Part shown: one piece after another, positions 1-10,439 of the stretch
Numbering within the stretch: position 1 is the stretch's first letter
Layout: each line of letters starts with the position of its first letter
Assembly (NCBI GenBank): GCA_043381765.1
Contig: JBHJMP010001219.1
Location: 1-20,777 of the forward strand
Length of the DNA stretch: 20,777 bases
Origin: Collodictyon triciliatum
Taxonomy: Eukaryota; CRuMs
Reading direction: 5' to 3'
Translations under genes and position numbers: made by a program
The notes under the pieces: generated by a model
What the model saw: only the letters and a program-made list of their open reading frames with translations
Database searches by the model: none
Told to the model about the DNA's origin: nothing

Positions 1-102
1 AAAAAGAAAAAAAGAAAAAGAAAAAGAAAAAGAAAAAGAAAAAGAAAAAGAAAAAGAAAAAGAAAAAGAAAAAGAAAAAGAAAAAGAAAAAGAAAAAGAA
101 GG
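1..102. repeat. (AAAAAG)n microsatellite
   Basis: Almost perfect hexanucleotide AAAAAG array from the window edge to about position 100, so its full length is unknown. The same unit recurs at 16827-16936. It lies just beyond the 3' end of the minus-strand RING gene. Confidence 0.95.
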
Positions 103-162
103 GAAAAATGGAGCAATCAAATAAAGCAAATTGTTTGGCTTAAAATCGGATAGACATACGTT

Positions 163-168
163 TTTATT
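163..168 (-). terminator. Poly(A) signal AATAAA of the RING gene
   Basis: On the minus strand AATAAA begins 6 bases after the proposed TAG stop (174-176). This supports ending the gene here rather than adding another exon. It is a sequence motif only. Confidence 0.5.
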
Positions 169-173
169 CATCA

Positions 174-2496
174 CTAAAAGCATGCAAATACCTTTCTGGC
201 GAGCATATCTTCGCGAGCAAGATTCGCAATAAGCTCTAATGTCTCCTTATCAATTTCCTCCTCTTTTTTCGATTCTTTTATTAATAGAGTTAGTGTTATG
301 GAGACTATTTAGCTTTCGCACTCTCTAATGTATATGGTATCCCAGAGGCTAAGACTAGGATATTCGAAATCAAAAAGTAAAACAATACAATCAAAATGAA
401 ACAATAAATCAAATACCCTGACTAGGATTTGAGGAAGCTTCCATTGACATTTTCATGGCTTCAGCAAGCATAAGCTGTTCAAGGTCGGCCGCATAGTTAT
501 CACTAGCCTCAGACTGGATTTGAGATAAAGATTTGTGGGCAGTTAATTGATATTAAGAGACTATGTTGAATAAGGAGAAGTTGTATCGAAATATCGCTTT
601 CATTTGATCACGAGCAATTAAACCGGATAGTAAAAATAACAGCAAAAGACACAAACAACACAGATAATAAACTGCATATGAAACCCATATACGACACATA
701 AATAAAAGATAGAATAGATATCGAAGTGGGAGTTATACTGGTATAGTGGTGGGGTCAAATCCAGCTGGGAGGTAATCAGCGATGTTATATGAAATGTAGG
801 CAACATCCTCGGGCGGGGCAATATGGGAGGGAACAAACAATGGTGTTCTTTGGGGTGAAGAACGAGACAGCTCCTGAGATTGTCGCTGAGGGTTTCTTTG
901 CGATGTCTGTCTGCTGGGAGAACTTGAAACATATTGGCTGCGGGATTCTAGTTGCACAGAGGAACTCGTCGATGAACTTCTACCTAAAGCTATTGTGAGT
1001 TCAGAACTGAAAGTCGATGCAAAGGGCTTAGGAAAAAACAAATGAATGATTACGCTCCATAGGCACCTATTTTTTTCTTTTTAAAAAAGTATCAAAACAA
1101 AGTAGTCCATGCGAGGAATAGAACAGGAAATAATCCAAAAATAAAATAAAAATAAAATAGAGCTTTTTGAGCAAAACCTTTTCACGTAAAAATTCATGTA
1201 GAATATTGAGTGGATTATAAGTATTATACTATTTTCTTGTTCCAAGGATGTACCGAAAGGAGGCTGCGTGGTTGATATAGGAGACGTGGGTTGTGAAGCA
1301 GAACCTAATACAAACGGACGAGTGATTAGGTACAAAAGTGGTAAAATAATTGGGTAGGCCGCCGTACTAATTACCATATATGAGCTCGCCAAAATGAATA
1401 CCGACCTTGGTTTCGAGGCGTTGACTCTGTAAGACTTCGATATCTCGATTCCTCCCTCTCCCGGTCACGTTTAATCTCTTCGTTTCGTATGCTAAGTTGG
1501 AGCTCAATCACTTTTTGCTCCTCCTTTGGAATTGGAATACATAATAAAATTGATATAGAAAGAAAAGAGATTAAGTGTGAATATAAGTTATCCATTGAAC
1601 AAGGAATTATAACGAAAAGAATCCATGAAGCTTCTCACAAGTTCTATTTGTTTCTTCTCTTGTTCTGTCATTGGTCCGCTAAATACAACAGCATAGCCTG
1701 ATTTCATGCAAAACGGACATTGCGACGATTCTTTGTTGGGATTCTTTACTTGAAGGAAGCATTCTGTCGTACAATTTGTCATTTGATAATGTTTCTAACA
1801 TAAATATCTATATAATGAGAAATGGGACAAAAAAGTAAATAATAATAATAATAAAAATAATCATCATTCCCCGCGAGTCGTTCGCAACATACGAACCTGT
1901 GCATATTGGCTTCCGACAACATTTGGACCTGTTCAGTCCGCCTGGATAGTGCTTATCAAAAATAAAAACAAATGAGTTGATGAAATCTTCCTACTATATC
2001 CTCGATTAAGGTATGTAGATCTAAGGCATATACATAAGCAAATTAGTACCAGCAGACAGATGGGGCACTCTTCTAGATCAGACTGTGGCGAATCTGCCCC
2101 AGGATAGCGAGGCGCAATCTTCCTGTCGGTAATAAGCTTTCTTACCACCTGTTTTTTTCGGGAAAAAATCAATACGATATGTAACGTGGGATATGAACAA
2201 ATTCTTTGTGATAATTATCATGTGTAAACGACTCTTTGATTAATATGCACAATCGGTTCACGATGAGTCTTGGCAGTTAGTGTATATCTCCATGAATATG
2301 TACGAGCGAGAAAGTAGAAGATAGACCAAACATTGAATATATAGCATTAAATAGCCATATTCATTAAGAAAAAGGGAGTACAGGCATGAGAAGGATAAAA
2401 AAAGAAGACCTTATCGTCCCACGAGCAACTCTTGTACAATCCGCTTGGCTCCAAATACCGAGGATCGATTTCCTCTCTCCGGAAAGTATTACCCAT
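174..2496 (-). CDS. SIP5/DA2-like RING-finger protein, nine exons
   Basis: Proposed exons (minus): 2496-2410, 2148-2050, 1951-1897, 1763-1639, 1523-1406, 1304-1178, 1006-739, 513-417 and 262-174, giving about 354 aa in one continuous frame. It starts MGNTFRREE, an N-myristoylation-type N-terminus as in plant DA2 and fungal Sip5. Next come a GLYKSC..WDDK segment and RKLITDRKIAPRYPG, then a RING-like zinc site: CPIC, NRSKCC, ICTECF and CPFC. These match the DA2/Sip5 order (RKLI..APCYPG..EECPICFLYYP..CTECFLQMKNP). After the RING come an EEQKVIELQLSIRNEEIKR helix, a Ser/Gln/Pro-rich region, and a C-terminal DLEQLMLAEAMKMSME helix like the acidic helix of DA2. DA2 is a ubiquitin ligase; yeast Sip5 is tied to the Snf1/Reg1 system. 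Ligase activity here is inferred. Weak points: the 1304-1178 to 1006-739 junction, where the exon would end in an odd hydrophobic run, and the last exon. Confidence 0.82.
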
Positions 2497-2754
2497 TCAA
2501 ACAAAATCTGCTCCAGAAACAAGTTGCCCTTTCAGTGTATTTGTTCCCTTGAGAAGTTGAGTAGGCTTCTGTGGCACACTTTATATATTGTGTGTATTTA
2601 AAAAAAAAGAAGCAAAGAAAAAAAAAAGGAAAAAAGATTATATATTAGCATCTACAATAAAATAGTTTACGAAATGTAACATCAACACTGCAACTATTAT
2701 TCTGCTAGTATTTTTGCTTGGTAAGAAAGTCATAAGATGTTCTTTTATTAATCA

Positions 2755-2850
<96 letters not shown>
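2755..2850. repeat. (ATT)n trinucleotide microsatellite
   Basis: About 32 perfect copies of ATT in the spacer between two divergently transcribed genes, about 260 bases upstream of the RING gene start codon. Its poly-leucine translation is not a gene. Confidence 0.97.
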
Positions 2851-3270
2851 TCGGTTTAAGGTTTATGTTTCTTTTTACGGTCAAATCCAAAGCCACGGCC
2901 AAAACACGCACCCGCTACCCCAAAATATAAAAAGTAGTCAACGATGAAAACATAGAAAGTATTTATGAAAAGGTTTTAATGCAGAGAGAAAACACCCTAA
3001 GATGATTACAGAGAGTCGTAATATAACGTTGCCACATAGTTGGACGATAGTGCATCTCTTGTGATTAAATACATTTCAACAGAGAACGGGTCAGAATACC
3101 GAGCCTTTGCAGGCTAAAGTTTAGATCGCAACAAAAGCCTCTTTTCTTTTCCTTTTTTTTCTTGAGAAGTTCCTTGCTTTTTTTTTTCTTTGGTCGGGTT
3201 ACGTGTGGTGCACAAGTTTGGATGCACCCAAGCGCGGGCTTTATGGAGTTGATTTCGCTTCCACCAAGCG

Positions 3271-3537
3271 ATGCTGAATGCGACTCTGTTTGACGCTGGT
3301 TTCAATGTCTTTATCTTTTTTTTATTTTATTTTTTTTGGAACTTAGATCAGAAGGCACGCATCCCATTCACGCATACCTTTTCAGTCATGACCAACCAGG
3401 AACAAACGCTGCGGGGTTCTGCGGGGCTGCCAACAGAAGAACCCAATGCTTTGCAGATGCCTTCTGGTAATATCGAGGAGGATGAGAGGGAAGGAATGAG
3501 CCATTTGAACTGTGGCTTAGAAGAAGACCAATCATAA
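3271..3537 (+). CDS. Possible small two-exon gene, unknown
   Basis: An ATG at 3271 opens a frame to a TAA at 3535-3537. Read straight through, it gives 88 aa with a T-rich, Phe-rich stretch. That stretch looks like a short intron (3299-3346: GTTTCA donor, pyrimidine tract, TTAG acceptor). Removing it keeps phase and leaves about 72 aa. The C-terminal half is hydrophilic and acidic (GNIEEDEREGMSH, GLEEDQS). No family is recognised. The 48-bp intron is shorter than every other intron modelled in this window. The reverse strand is also open here, so this may be chance. Confidence 0.25.
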   Translation: MLNATLFDAGFNVFIFFLFYFFWNLDQKARIPFTHTFSVMTNQEQTLRGSAGLPTEEPNALQMPSGNIEEDEREGMSHLNCGLEEDQS

Positions 3538-4623
3538 CCAAATACCATGGACAACTAAGATGGATTAGGAAGAAGGGACATGTGCACGAATAAAATAATT
3601 AGCTGAATAATAAGATTATTTTTTTTTAAAAAAGAAAAGAAAAAAGAAAAAAGAAAAAAAGTGGCTGTGTGCTTCTAAAATTGACAACATGATACCTTCC
3701 GGTTAATAATCGAGTATTCCATATGCGTAAGATAGTCCCGTAAATCCTTCACTGTGTAGTTATCTTCTCCTTTAGTCCCTCACCACCTTTCACTCTATGA
3801 GAAGATGCACGCAGAAAGGGTCTAAGAAACATATTAAACCTTGCCATGCCTCATACAAACACAAGAAACCATGCCAGAAGACAAAGAGAAGGAGGCAATT
3901 AAAGACGAGCACACCCAACCGAACGGCCAGACCGCCTAAGAGCGTCTAAAAAAGCGAAAACCAACCAAACAGTGCACTATCAACCAAACCTCGACACGCA
4001 ACTTGAGAAAGGGACTAAAGGAGGCGCTGTATTCACTTAGTGCATATGATATACACACGGATTATGTTATGTAAACCGGGATTCAGCCCGATTAAATGGA
4101 AAATAGGTGCCTATATTATATTTTCCAGAATCAATATTTCCAGATATGATAATTTCTACTGAATGATTGGCGAAGATTAATCTGTAACCACAAACATCAG
4201 CAAAGCGCAACCATCGAGGTAGGTCGCGTTCAACAATCAAACCACGAATAATAGTCGCAAGAGATTCGTACGAAGCTGATGTGAACAGTTCGCTTCCAAC
4301 TGCTTTTTTTTTTTCTCTCTCTCTCTATAATGCCTTCGCATTGCTGATGATCAAAAAGGTAAAACGTGTGCAGTAGATTTCGTACCTGTGAATCGGCACA
4401 GATTCTTTTGGAGTTGGCCAAAAAAAAAAAAAGAAGAAAAGAAAAGCAACGCCATTATTCTTCCATAAGAAGTCATTTTAACTTGGCCATTATATGTGGT
4501 TTATGCGCTTTTCTTTAACTTTGTAATTAGAAAGAGTCATTATCTTCGTAAGAGTTTTTTTATTCTCCAAACTCTTTTTTTCGTCTTGTAGAATCAACCG
4601 CACTGACGGCTGCAGAAATATAG

Positions 4624-7600
4624 ATGGACGCAAATGCCATTTTTCGGACTTTGCGTGCTGGTTGCGGGTTCAGACAGGCCAAAGAAAAGAAGGAAACAGC
4701 AGTTTTCGAGGTATTGAAGTATTTTCCTGTTTTCTTGTTTTCTTGTTTTTTCTTGTTTTTTCTTTTTTTCTTTTTCTGTTTTTGTTTCTGTTTCAGTTTC
4801 TTTTGTTATTGTTTCTGGTTCTTTTTCAGTTTTTGTTTCCGTTTCTTTTTCTTTTTCTTTTTCTTTTTCTGTTTTGTTTTGAAGAAAGACTCCTCGGTTA
4901 GAGAAACACAACTATTCTGGCTCCTCATATTTGAACAGTTTGCCCGACAAGAACAACTACCACCAACCCTATGTTTATTAACCCCACCTTGGTATCCAAA
5001 GAAAACTCCTATAAACTTGGAAAGAATCAAGGCATCTCAACTACCTACAAATTCCACGGATTTTTTCGGCACTCAAAATACATCCAAGTAATAGAGCATT
5101 AGACATATGCCTCTCGCTTGACATATGGACGAGTTAAATTTCATTATCATTAAGACATCTGCAAACATAGAGTTTATAAAAGAATATAGTCTAATTGTCA
5201 TCATGAAATATTTTATCTAAATTTACAAGACCCCGGAAAACCCCGAACGTATCGTTTTCGTTGAAGCGGCCTTTAGAGATCAGCAAAGTATTAAAAGGAG
5301 AAGACAGTTCGAATGAAGAACCCGAAAAGAAAATCAAGACTGATAAAGGTGAGTATTTTTCTGGGCCATCAAACTCTTACAGTGCGCTGCTTTTTTTTTG
5401 GGAGAATTTTTCCATAAATAAATCCAACAATAATATTTTACAGGAAAATCTGAAGTGCTGGGGAGTGATGAAAGCGACAGTTCTGACTCAGAGTTGATTG
5501 ATGTGGGCGAAGACGATAATATTCCAAATGCGAAGCTAATATTCGGAAAGGAGCTTGCAGTTGAAGGTTTGGGATATTCCAAAGTTATTATTGGTTTACA
5601 TTCGATTGAAGTACGATTTGGGGTCTATTTTTAAATCGTCAGTCCAATCAGAGAGCATAAATACTTAATTTTAATATTTTTTCTTCAGAAAATGAAGGAA
5701 ATTCTGAGCGCATCGCTGAAATTCAAGAAAAGGAAGCTGTAAGTCTTCCTCTTCAATTAAATTATGCACATACGCGTTAAAAACCATACGGAACTGAACA
5801 TTGAAGACTTTTTTTAAAACAATAATGGCATGTAGATTGGCCGGTTTCGAAATTTGAATAGGATTCGTGTGGAAGGATCGGACGTCCCTAATCCCATCGA
5901 CGATTTTGGGTTGTTAAAAGAAAAGTATGCCATCATATATTAAGGATACATGAATTTCGATATACCTCTATGAAAAGAGGTCCAATCTAACTGGTGGCTC
6001 ATGAAATCCAAAACACAGTGTTCATATTTGTTCTACATACGATTCACAGAAGATACTAAACTGATAAGTAACACACATGTCCTGAACAAAACAAACAAGG
6101 TATTCTATCAAGACCTTTCTCTTAAAAAACATCGAGCTCTGTAAATATACCTCACCAACTCCGATTCAAAGCCAGTCTCTCCCAATTTTAATAAAGGTAT
6201 CTCTTTAAAAGAAGATTTCCTCATCCACTCTTTAAAACACAAACGGCTATATCCCTTATGAGAGCGTATTAATTGTAAAATCGTTCATGAATTTGTTGTA
6301 ATGCGACATAACTTCATGCTATTATAGGGAAGGGATATGATAGGCATAGCCCCGACAGGCTCTGGTAAAACCCTAGCCTTTCTCATTCCTATGCTTGCCC
6401 GACTAGATGTAATAGTTTATTCCGAAACCAGCTCTGCATTCGCTTGTCATGATTTATTTTATCAGACCTATCACAAATCGGTGAATACATTGCCTGATCT
6501 ACCCACACCATTAGAAACCATCGAAAGAATCTGTGCGCGGAATGATTCTTTCTCCAACTCGCGAGCTTGCGCAACAAATCTACAGACAGGCATGTATGCT
6601 CAGTTCCGGGTCATCATTCAATATATCTATATTGACAAAGGCGAATTCAAAATCATTCGACACGCTAAGGACAAAGAAATGCGGTATATTTACGTATATA
6701 ATTCGTATTACTCATTCCAGAAAACTAATAGCAAATTAAAGAACTATAACCTTCTGTAATTGATTTCGTATATGATTTTTACAAGAAGATTTGGTATTTT
6801 CGACATACGACTTTGGCATACCTTTTCATATAAACGGGTCACATTCATAAACCTAACCTCCCTAACAGATATTCTAATAACGACCCCGCTGCGATTGGTT
6901 TCTCTCATACAAGAGCAGGCAATTGACCTCAGCAAGTATGGATTCTATGCAAGACCGATTTGCCAATCAATTAAAAAGCCATCTTACCCATCGAAATATA
7001 ATTGCTTATTTGGAAATTGACATATATAGCTCTTTCTCTACAAGTAAATTGCGTTTATATTTTTATATTTATATGCTTTTTAACGTCGAATAATTAGTGT
7101 TCAATATATCACCCTTGATGAAGCCGACAAGTTGTTAGAAATGGGGTTTCTTGAGCAGGTAGGAATGTTGGCAGAATGCCACTGATTTATCAAATAATTT
7201 CATCCTCTTTTATTTGCTGCGCTACAGACTGGAATAAATATATTCGTCAATACTTTGTCCTTGCTTTATCGTTCATAGGTCGATGAAATCATGGCAGCTT
7301 GCTCGCATTCTGTTATTCAACGGTGTATGTTCAGTGCTACTATGCCTTCTCAAGTAAATTATTGATATGAGACCATCTACTTTTCTTTCTTCATCCGGTC
7401 ACGGTTTTATTTTATTTTTACCTTATCTTACTTTTGGGTCAATGATCAAAACATAAATAATAGATGGAGCAGTTGGCAAAAACAATATTGAGAGATCCAA
7501 TCAGGCTCACAATAGGTATAAGGTAAGCCGAGCCCATTCTGTTCAAGTTGAACATTGATTCGTAATCGAGTGGGTATCAATAAACCTCCATGGCACCTTG

Positions 7601-9365
7601 GACGACTTATTATATGTTCAGATTTGGTTCCATTCCGTGATTTTCCATTTTTGCTATCAAATAGGAACACCACCGCAGAGACTATTAAGCAAAAGCTTAT
7701 ATACGTCGGTCAGGAGGAAGGCAAGATTGTCGCAATACGACAATTAATTCAAGAGGTGGCTCTGATTTCTGCACTTCTAAAATATCATCATTTCTTTGTG
7801 AAGAAAAGGGAGGGAGAGAGAGAGAGAAAAAGAAGAGGAGCGTTCAACATCCATTAAGTCAGTCAAATTAACATTCATTTTAATTAGGGTATGAAGCCTC
7901 CCGTTCTTATATTCGTTCAATCCAAAGAGCGCGGGCAAGATTTATTCCATGAGCTTATTTATGAAAATGTCAACGTTGATGTGATACATTCAGACAGAGC
8001 CCAGGCGCAAGTATTCTATTTGATTTAATTTATAATCATCATCATCACCTATATACCTTCTGTATATGAGGAAACTATTCCAAGTATTCAGAAATAGATT
8101 CTTTAAGGAAACTCAATGCTCTGTAATAAAGAATGGATTTATTCCCTAAAAAAATGTTATAAAATTACAGAGAGAAACAGTCATAAAAAACTTTCGAATG
8201 GGCAAAATATGGGTGCTTATTGCCACAGAGCTTGTTGCCCGTGGTATCGATTTCAAAGGAATCAATCTTGTAATCAACTACGACTTCCCGCAATCGGCAG
8301 TGAGCTACATCCATCGAATCGGACGTACGGGACGTGCAGGTCGGTCAGGAGAGGCCGTTACCCTCTTTACAGACGATGACGTACCTTACTTGCGCATGAT
8401 TGCTGGTCTGATGCGAGAGTCAGGGTGTGATGTAGCTGATTGGATGCTTACTCTGAAGAAGCCTCAGTCAGTTTTATTCTTACTTTACGGCGGTCAATTT
8501 TTACTTTTATTATTATGAACACATACCACCATCTTTCACCCTGTCTTGTCAACATTTAATGAGGGGGTTCTTTTTTTTTTTTTTTTTCCAGCGGTTGACC
8601 ATTTTCTCTTATCTCTGTTCATTACTAATATTCCAACCACTCAAAACTATCATAGGAAGAAGGAATCCAAGAAACTCAAGACCAACCCAATCCAGAGAAA
8701 GCCGGTATATGAAATACCAAAGTTTGATGTGCGTCAAGCCTGGAAGGAGGCCAAGAAGGCCAAAAAGGAAAGAAAGGCTTTGCAACGGGCACAATTGGAA
8801 GCCTCACAAGTGCAGCAAAAGGAACCTCAGATGCAACAGCCACAGCCCAAACTGCAGGCTGGCACGAAAAGTACTCAAGCACAGGTTGTGAAGCACAAAG
8901 CCAATACCACGGCCAACTTGAATCATGCAAATAAGCAACCACGAACGAGTGGAGAACAAAAAGCGAGTGTACTGCAGACACAAGGGCCGAAATCGATAAC
9001 AAACAAAGCAAAAGACAAGCTCGACAGTAGGGCTGTTGCGTCGACTCAGCGAACAAATGCACCACCACACCTGAAAACCAAACTCAAGCCCAGTAGTTAC
9101 ACAAACCAAAACGGAGCGGCCCACTCGAAGCCGAAGTAATTTTTACAGCAATAAAAATAATGTTTTCGGTTTTATAAGATGTTTGACAGGGTATGTTTCT
9201 TCTGTCTTTTTGCAAGTGATCTCATTTTTCATTCCCCTTATCTTATTTTTTTTGGCCCCATTTTCTAGTAGAGTCGAACAAGGCGGGAGTCCAAAGCAAA
9301 GGAAAAAGAAAGTTCAACCGAAAGTAGATGACAAAGGACACGGCGAGGAAATATCAGTGGATTAG
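4624..9365 (+). CDS. DDX52: DEAD-box RNA helicase, DDX52/Rok1 type
   Basis: Proposed exons: 4624-4718, 5230-5348, 5444-5566, 5689-5738, 5836-5924, 6100-6196, 6328-6408, 6515-6683, 6869-6935, 7098-7158, 7279-7353, 7464-7522, 7665-7755, 7888-8010, 8171-8466, 8656-9135 and 9269-9365. All phases agree, giving about 723 aa. The start [13 protein letters not shown] resembles the DDX52/Rok1 N-terminus. Motifs in order: Q motif [17 protein letters not shown], Ia PTRELA, Ib TTPLRL, II DEAD, III SAT, IV LIFVQS, V ARGIDF followed by [26 protein letters not shown] and [18 protein letters not shown] are typical of DDX52/Rok1, which acts in nucleolar 40S subunit assembly. A Lys/Gln-rich tail (about 190 residues) makes it longer than yeast Rok1 (564 aa) or human DDX52 (599 aa). 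Uncertain points: the first junction (GTATTG at 4711 is the other donor) and the last, since TAA at 9137 would end the protein if intron 9136-9268 is retained. Confidence 0.93.
4712..4878 (+). repeat. Pyrimidine-rich degenerate repeat in helicase intron 1
   Basis: Degenerate TTTTTC / TTTCTG / TTTGTT tract of about 165 bases inside the proposed first intron (4719-5229) of the helicase. It translates to Phe/Leu-rich junk in one direction and Lys/Glu-rich junk in the other, and neither is a gene. Confidence 0.8.
7801..7842 (+). repeat. Purine-only tract in helicase intron 13
   Basis: A run of about 40 purines, including GAGAGAGAGAGA, inside the intron between exons 7665-7755 and 7888-8010 of the helicase gene. 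It is low-complexity and not coding. Confidence 0.7.
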
Positions 9366-9571
9366 AATACTTTCATTCAAGTAAACCACTTTCGTTTTTC
9401 TCCTTTTGCCAAACTTGCATATCCTTGTTACTTCCTTTTCTTCGTGCTATTTAACTTACATGCTCTTTTTTTTCCCCATCTAAAGTGCCTATCACAAAAA
9501 TACTTTGGTTATTCAATTAAATGCGCATCCGGTAATATGATGTCATTCCTCACCCCTTATCCACACCTTTC

Positions 9572-9577
9572 AATAAA
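9572..9577 (+). terminator. Candidate poly(A) signal for the helicase gene
   Basis: AATAAA lies about 205 bases after the proposed final stop at 9365. It is the clearest consensus hexamer in the downstream spacer. The wide spacing leaves it tentative. Confidence 0.35.
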
Positions 9578-10150
9578 CTTTAGGGCGCAATGACGTGGAA
9601 AATAGTAAACAGAACAGAAAAGAAGACGCATACTTTTTTTTTCATTACCCATACATTCGCACCCACCACAATTCCTACACTATTCCCTTTTTTTTCCTTC
9701 CTCTTTTTCTGTATCGATGACCGGAACAATAAAGGAAACAAACCAACAAAAGCAAAACACGGCAGCGACACGCGACATAATGGTTGTTTTACTCGCAGGG
9801 CTGAACTGTGCGCGCCGAACCAAACCCCGTTGATAAATACCCAAACCCGCATAAATGTATCCCAATTATGATGACAAATATACGAAATACTCTTCTCGCT
9901 CATGCAGTGATTTTCCAACGTCTTTTTTTATTTCCCCCTCACTCTGTCTTATATAGCTGGCGGGTTTGTATGATTGGGATGCACGATTATTTCTTTGTAT
10001 GATTTATTATTTTGTGATGTATTGTTTTCTACATATTACATTTCCTTTTTCTTAAGCTATTTAGTTGTCGCTAACTAGTCGCTCTAATCTTGAGTTTTTT
10101 TTTCGAGTAGGAGAAGCTAGAGCACTTGACCCATGACACACACAATACCC

Positions 10151-10325
10151 ACCAAACCAAAAACCAAAAACCAAAAACCAAAAACCAAAAACCAAAAAAC
10201 CAAAAAACCAAAAAACCAAAAAACCAAAAAAAAAAAAACCAAAAAACCAAAAAACCAAAAAACCAAAAAACCAAAAAACCAAAAAACCAAAAAAAAACCA
10301 AAAAAATCAAAAAACCAAAAAAACC
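10151..10325. repeat. (CCAAAAA)n / (CCAAAAAA)n microsatellite
   Basis: Array of CC separated by A runs. The unit is 7 bp (CCAAAAA) at the left and 8 bp (CCAAAAAA) further right, with a few longer A runs breaking the phase. It lies about 115 bases beyond the stop codon of the first membrane-protein paralogue. Both strands translate open, as Lys/Pro/Asn-rich on plus and Trp/Phe/Gly-rich on minus; these are artefacts. Confidence 0.95.
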
Positions 10326-10439
10326 ATAAAGAGGTAATTAGAGTTGAATTTACTCTCGAAGTAGAGCTATCTATCGGGATATAGCTCGTAATATCATAAG
10401 TGTTTATACAGGGACTAATTGAGACGGGATATAGTGAGT

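Larger units (their letters stand above)
2497..4623. other. Divergent intergenic region between RING gene and helicase
   Basis: About 2.1 kb separates the two start codons and should hold both promoters. Visible content: the ATT array, several short A or T runs (near 2600-2640, 3180, 3318-3340, 3628-3660), a short CT run (4315-4326), and one weak small-ORF candidate at 3271-3537. I see no tRNA and no clear TATA box that I would defend. Confidence 0.6.
9366..10439. other. Intergenic spacer, convergent gene ends
   Basis: About 1.07 kb between the 3' end of the plus-strand helicase and the 3' end of the minus-strand membrane gene. It holds the candidate AATAAA, several T runs and, at its right end, the CCAAAAAA array. 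The short open frames here (9580-10002) have no recognisable domains and none is called as a gene. Confidence 0.6.

Noticed and set aside
2714-2947. Poly-leucine open frame
   Set aside because: Pure translation of the ATT array with no conserved flanks.
4594-5030. Lys/Glu-rich minus-strand frames opposite helicase intron 1
   Set aside because: They arise from the pyrimidine-rich repeat tract. The plus strand carries the DDX52/Rok1-type start at 4624.
8546-8655. Helicase exon starting at 8546
   Set aside because: The open frame extends upstream of the CATAG acceptor at 8655 through a poly-T tract. The donor at 8467 and acceptor at 8655 join in phase and give a sensible protein (KKPQ followed by KKESKKLK).
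10061-10384. Trp/Phe/Gly-rich and Lys/Pro/Asn-rich open frames
   Set aside because: These are translations of the CCAAAAA(A) array on either strand, with no unique sequence of their own beyond short flanks.
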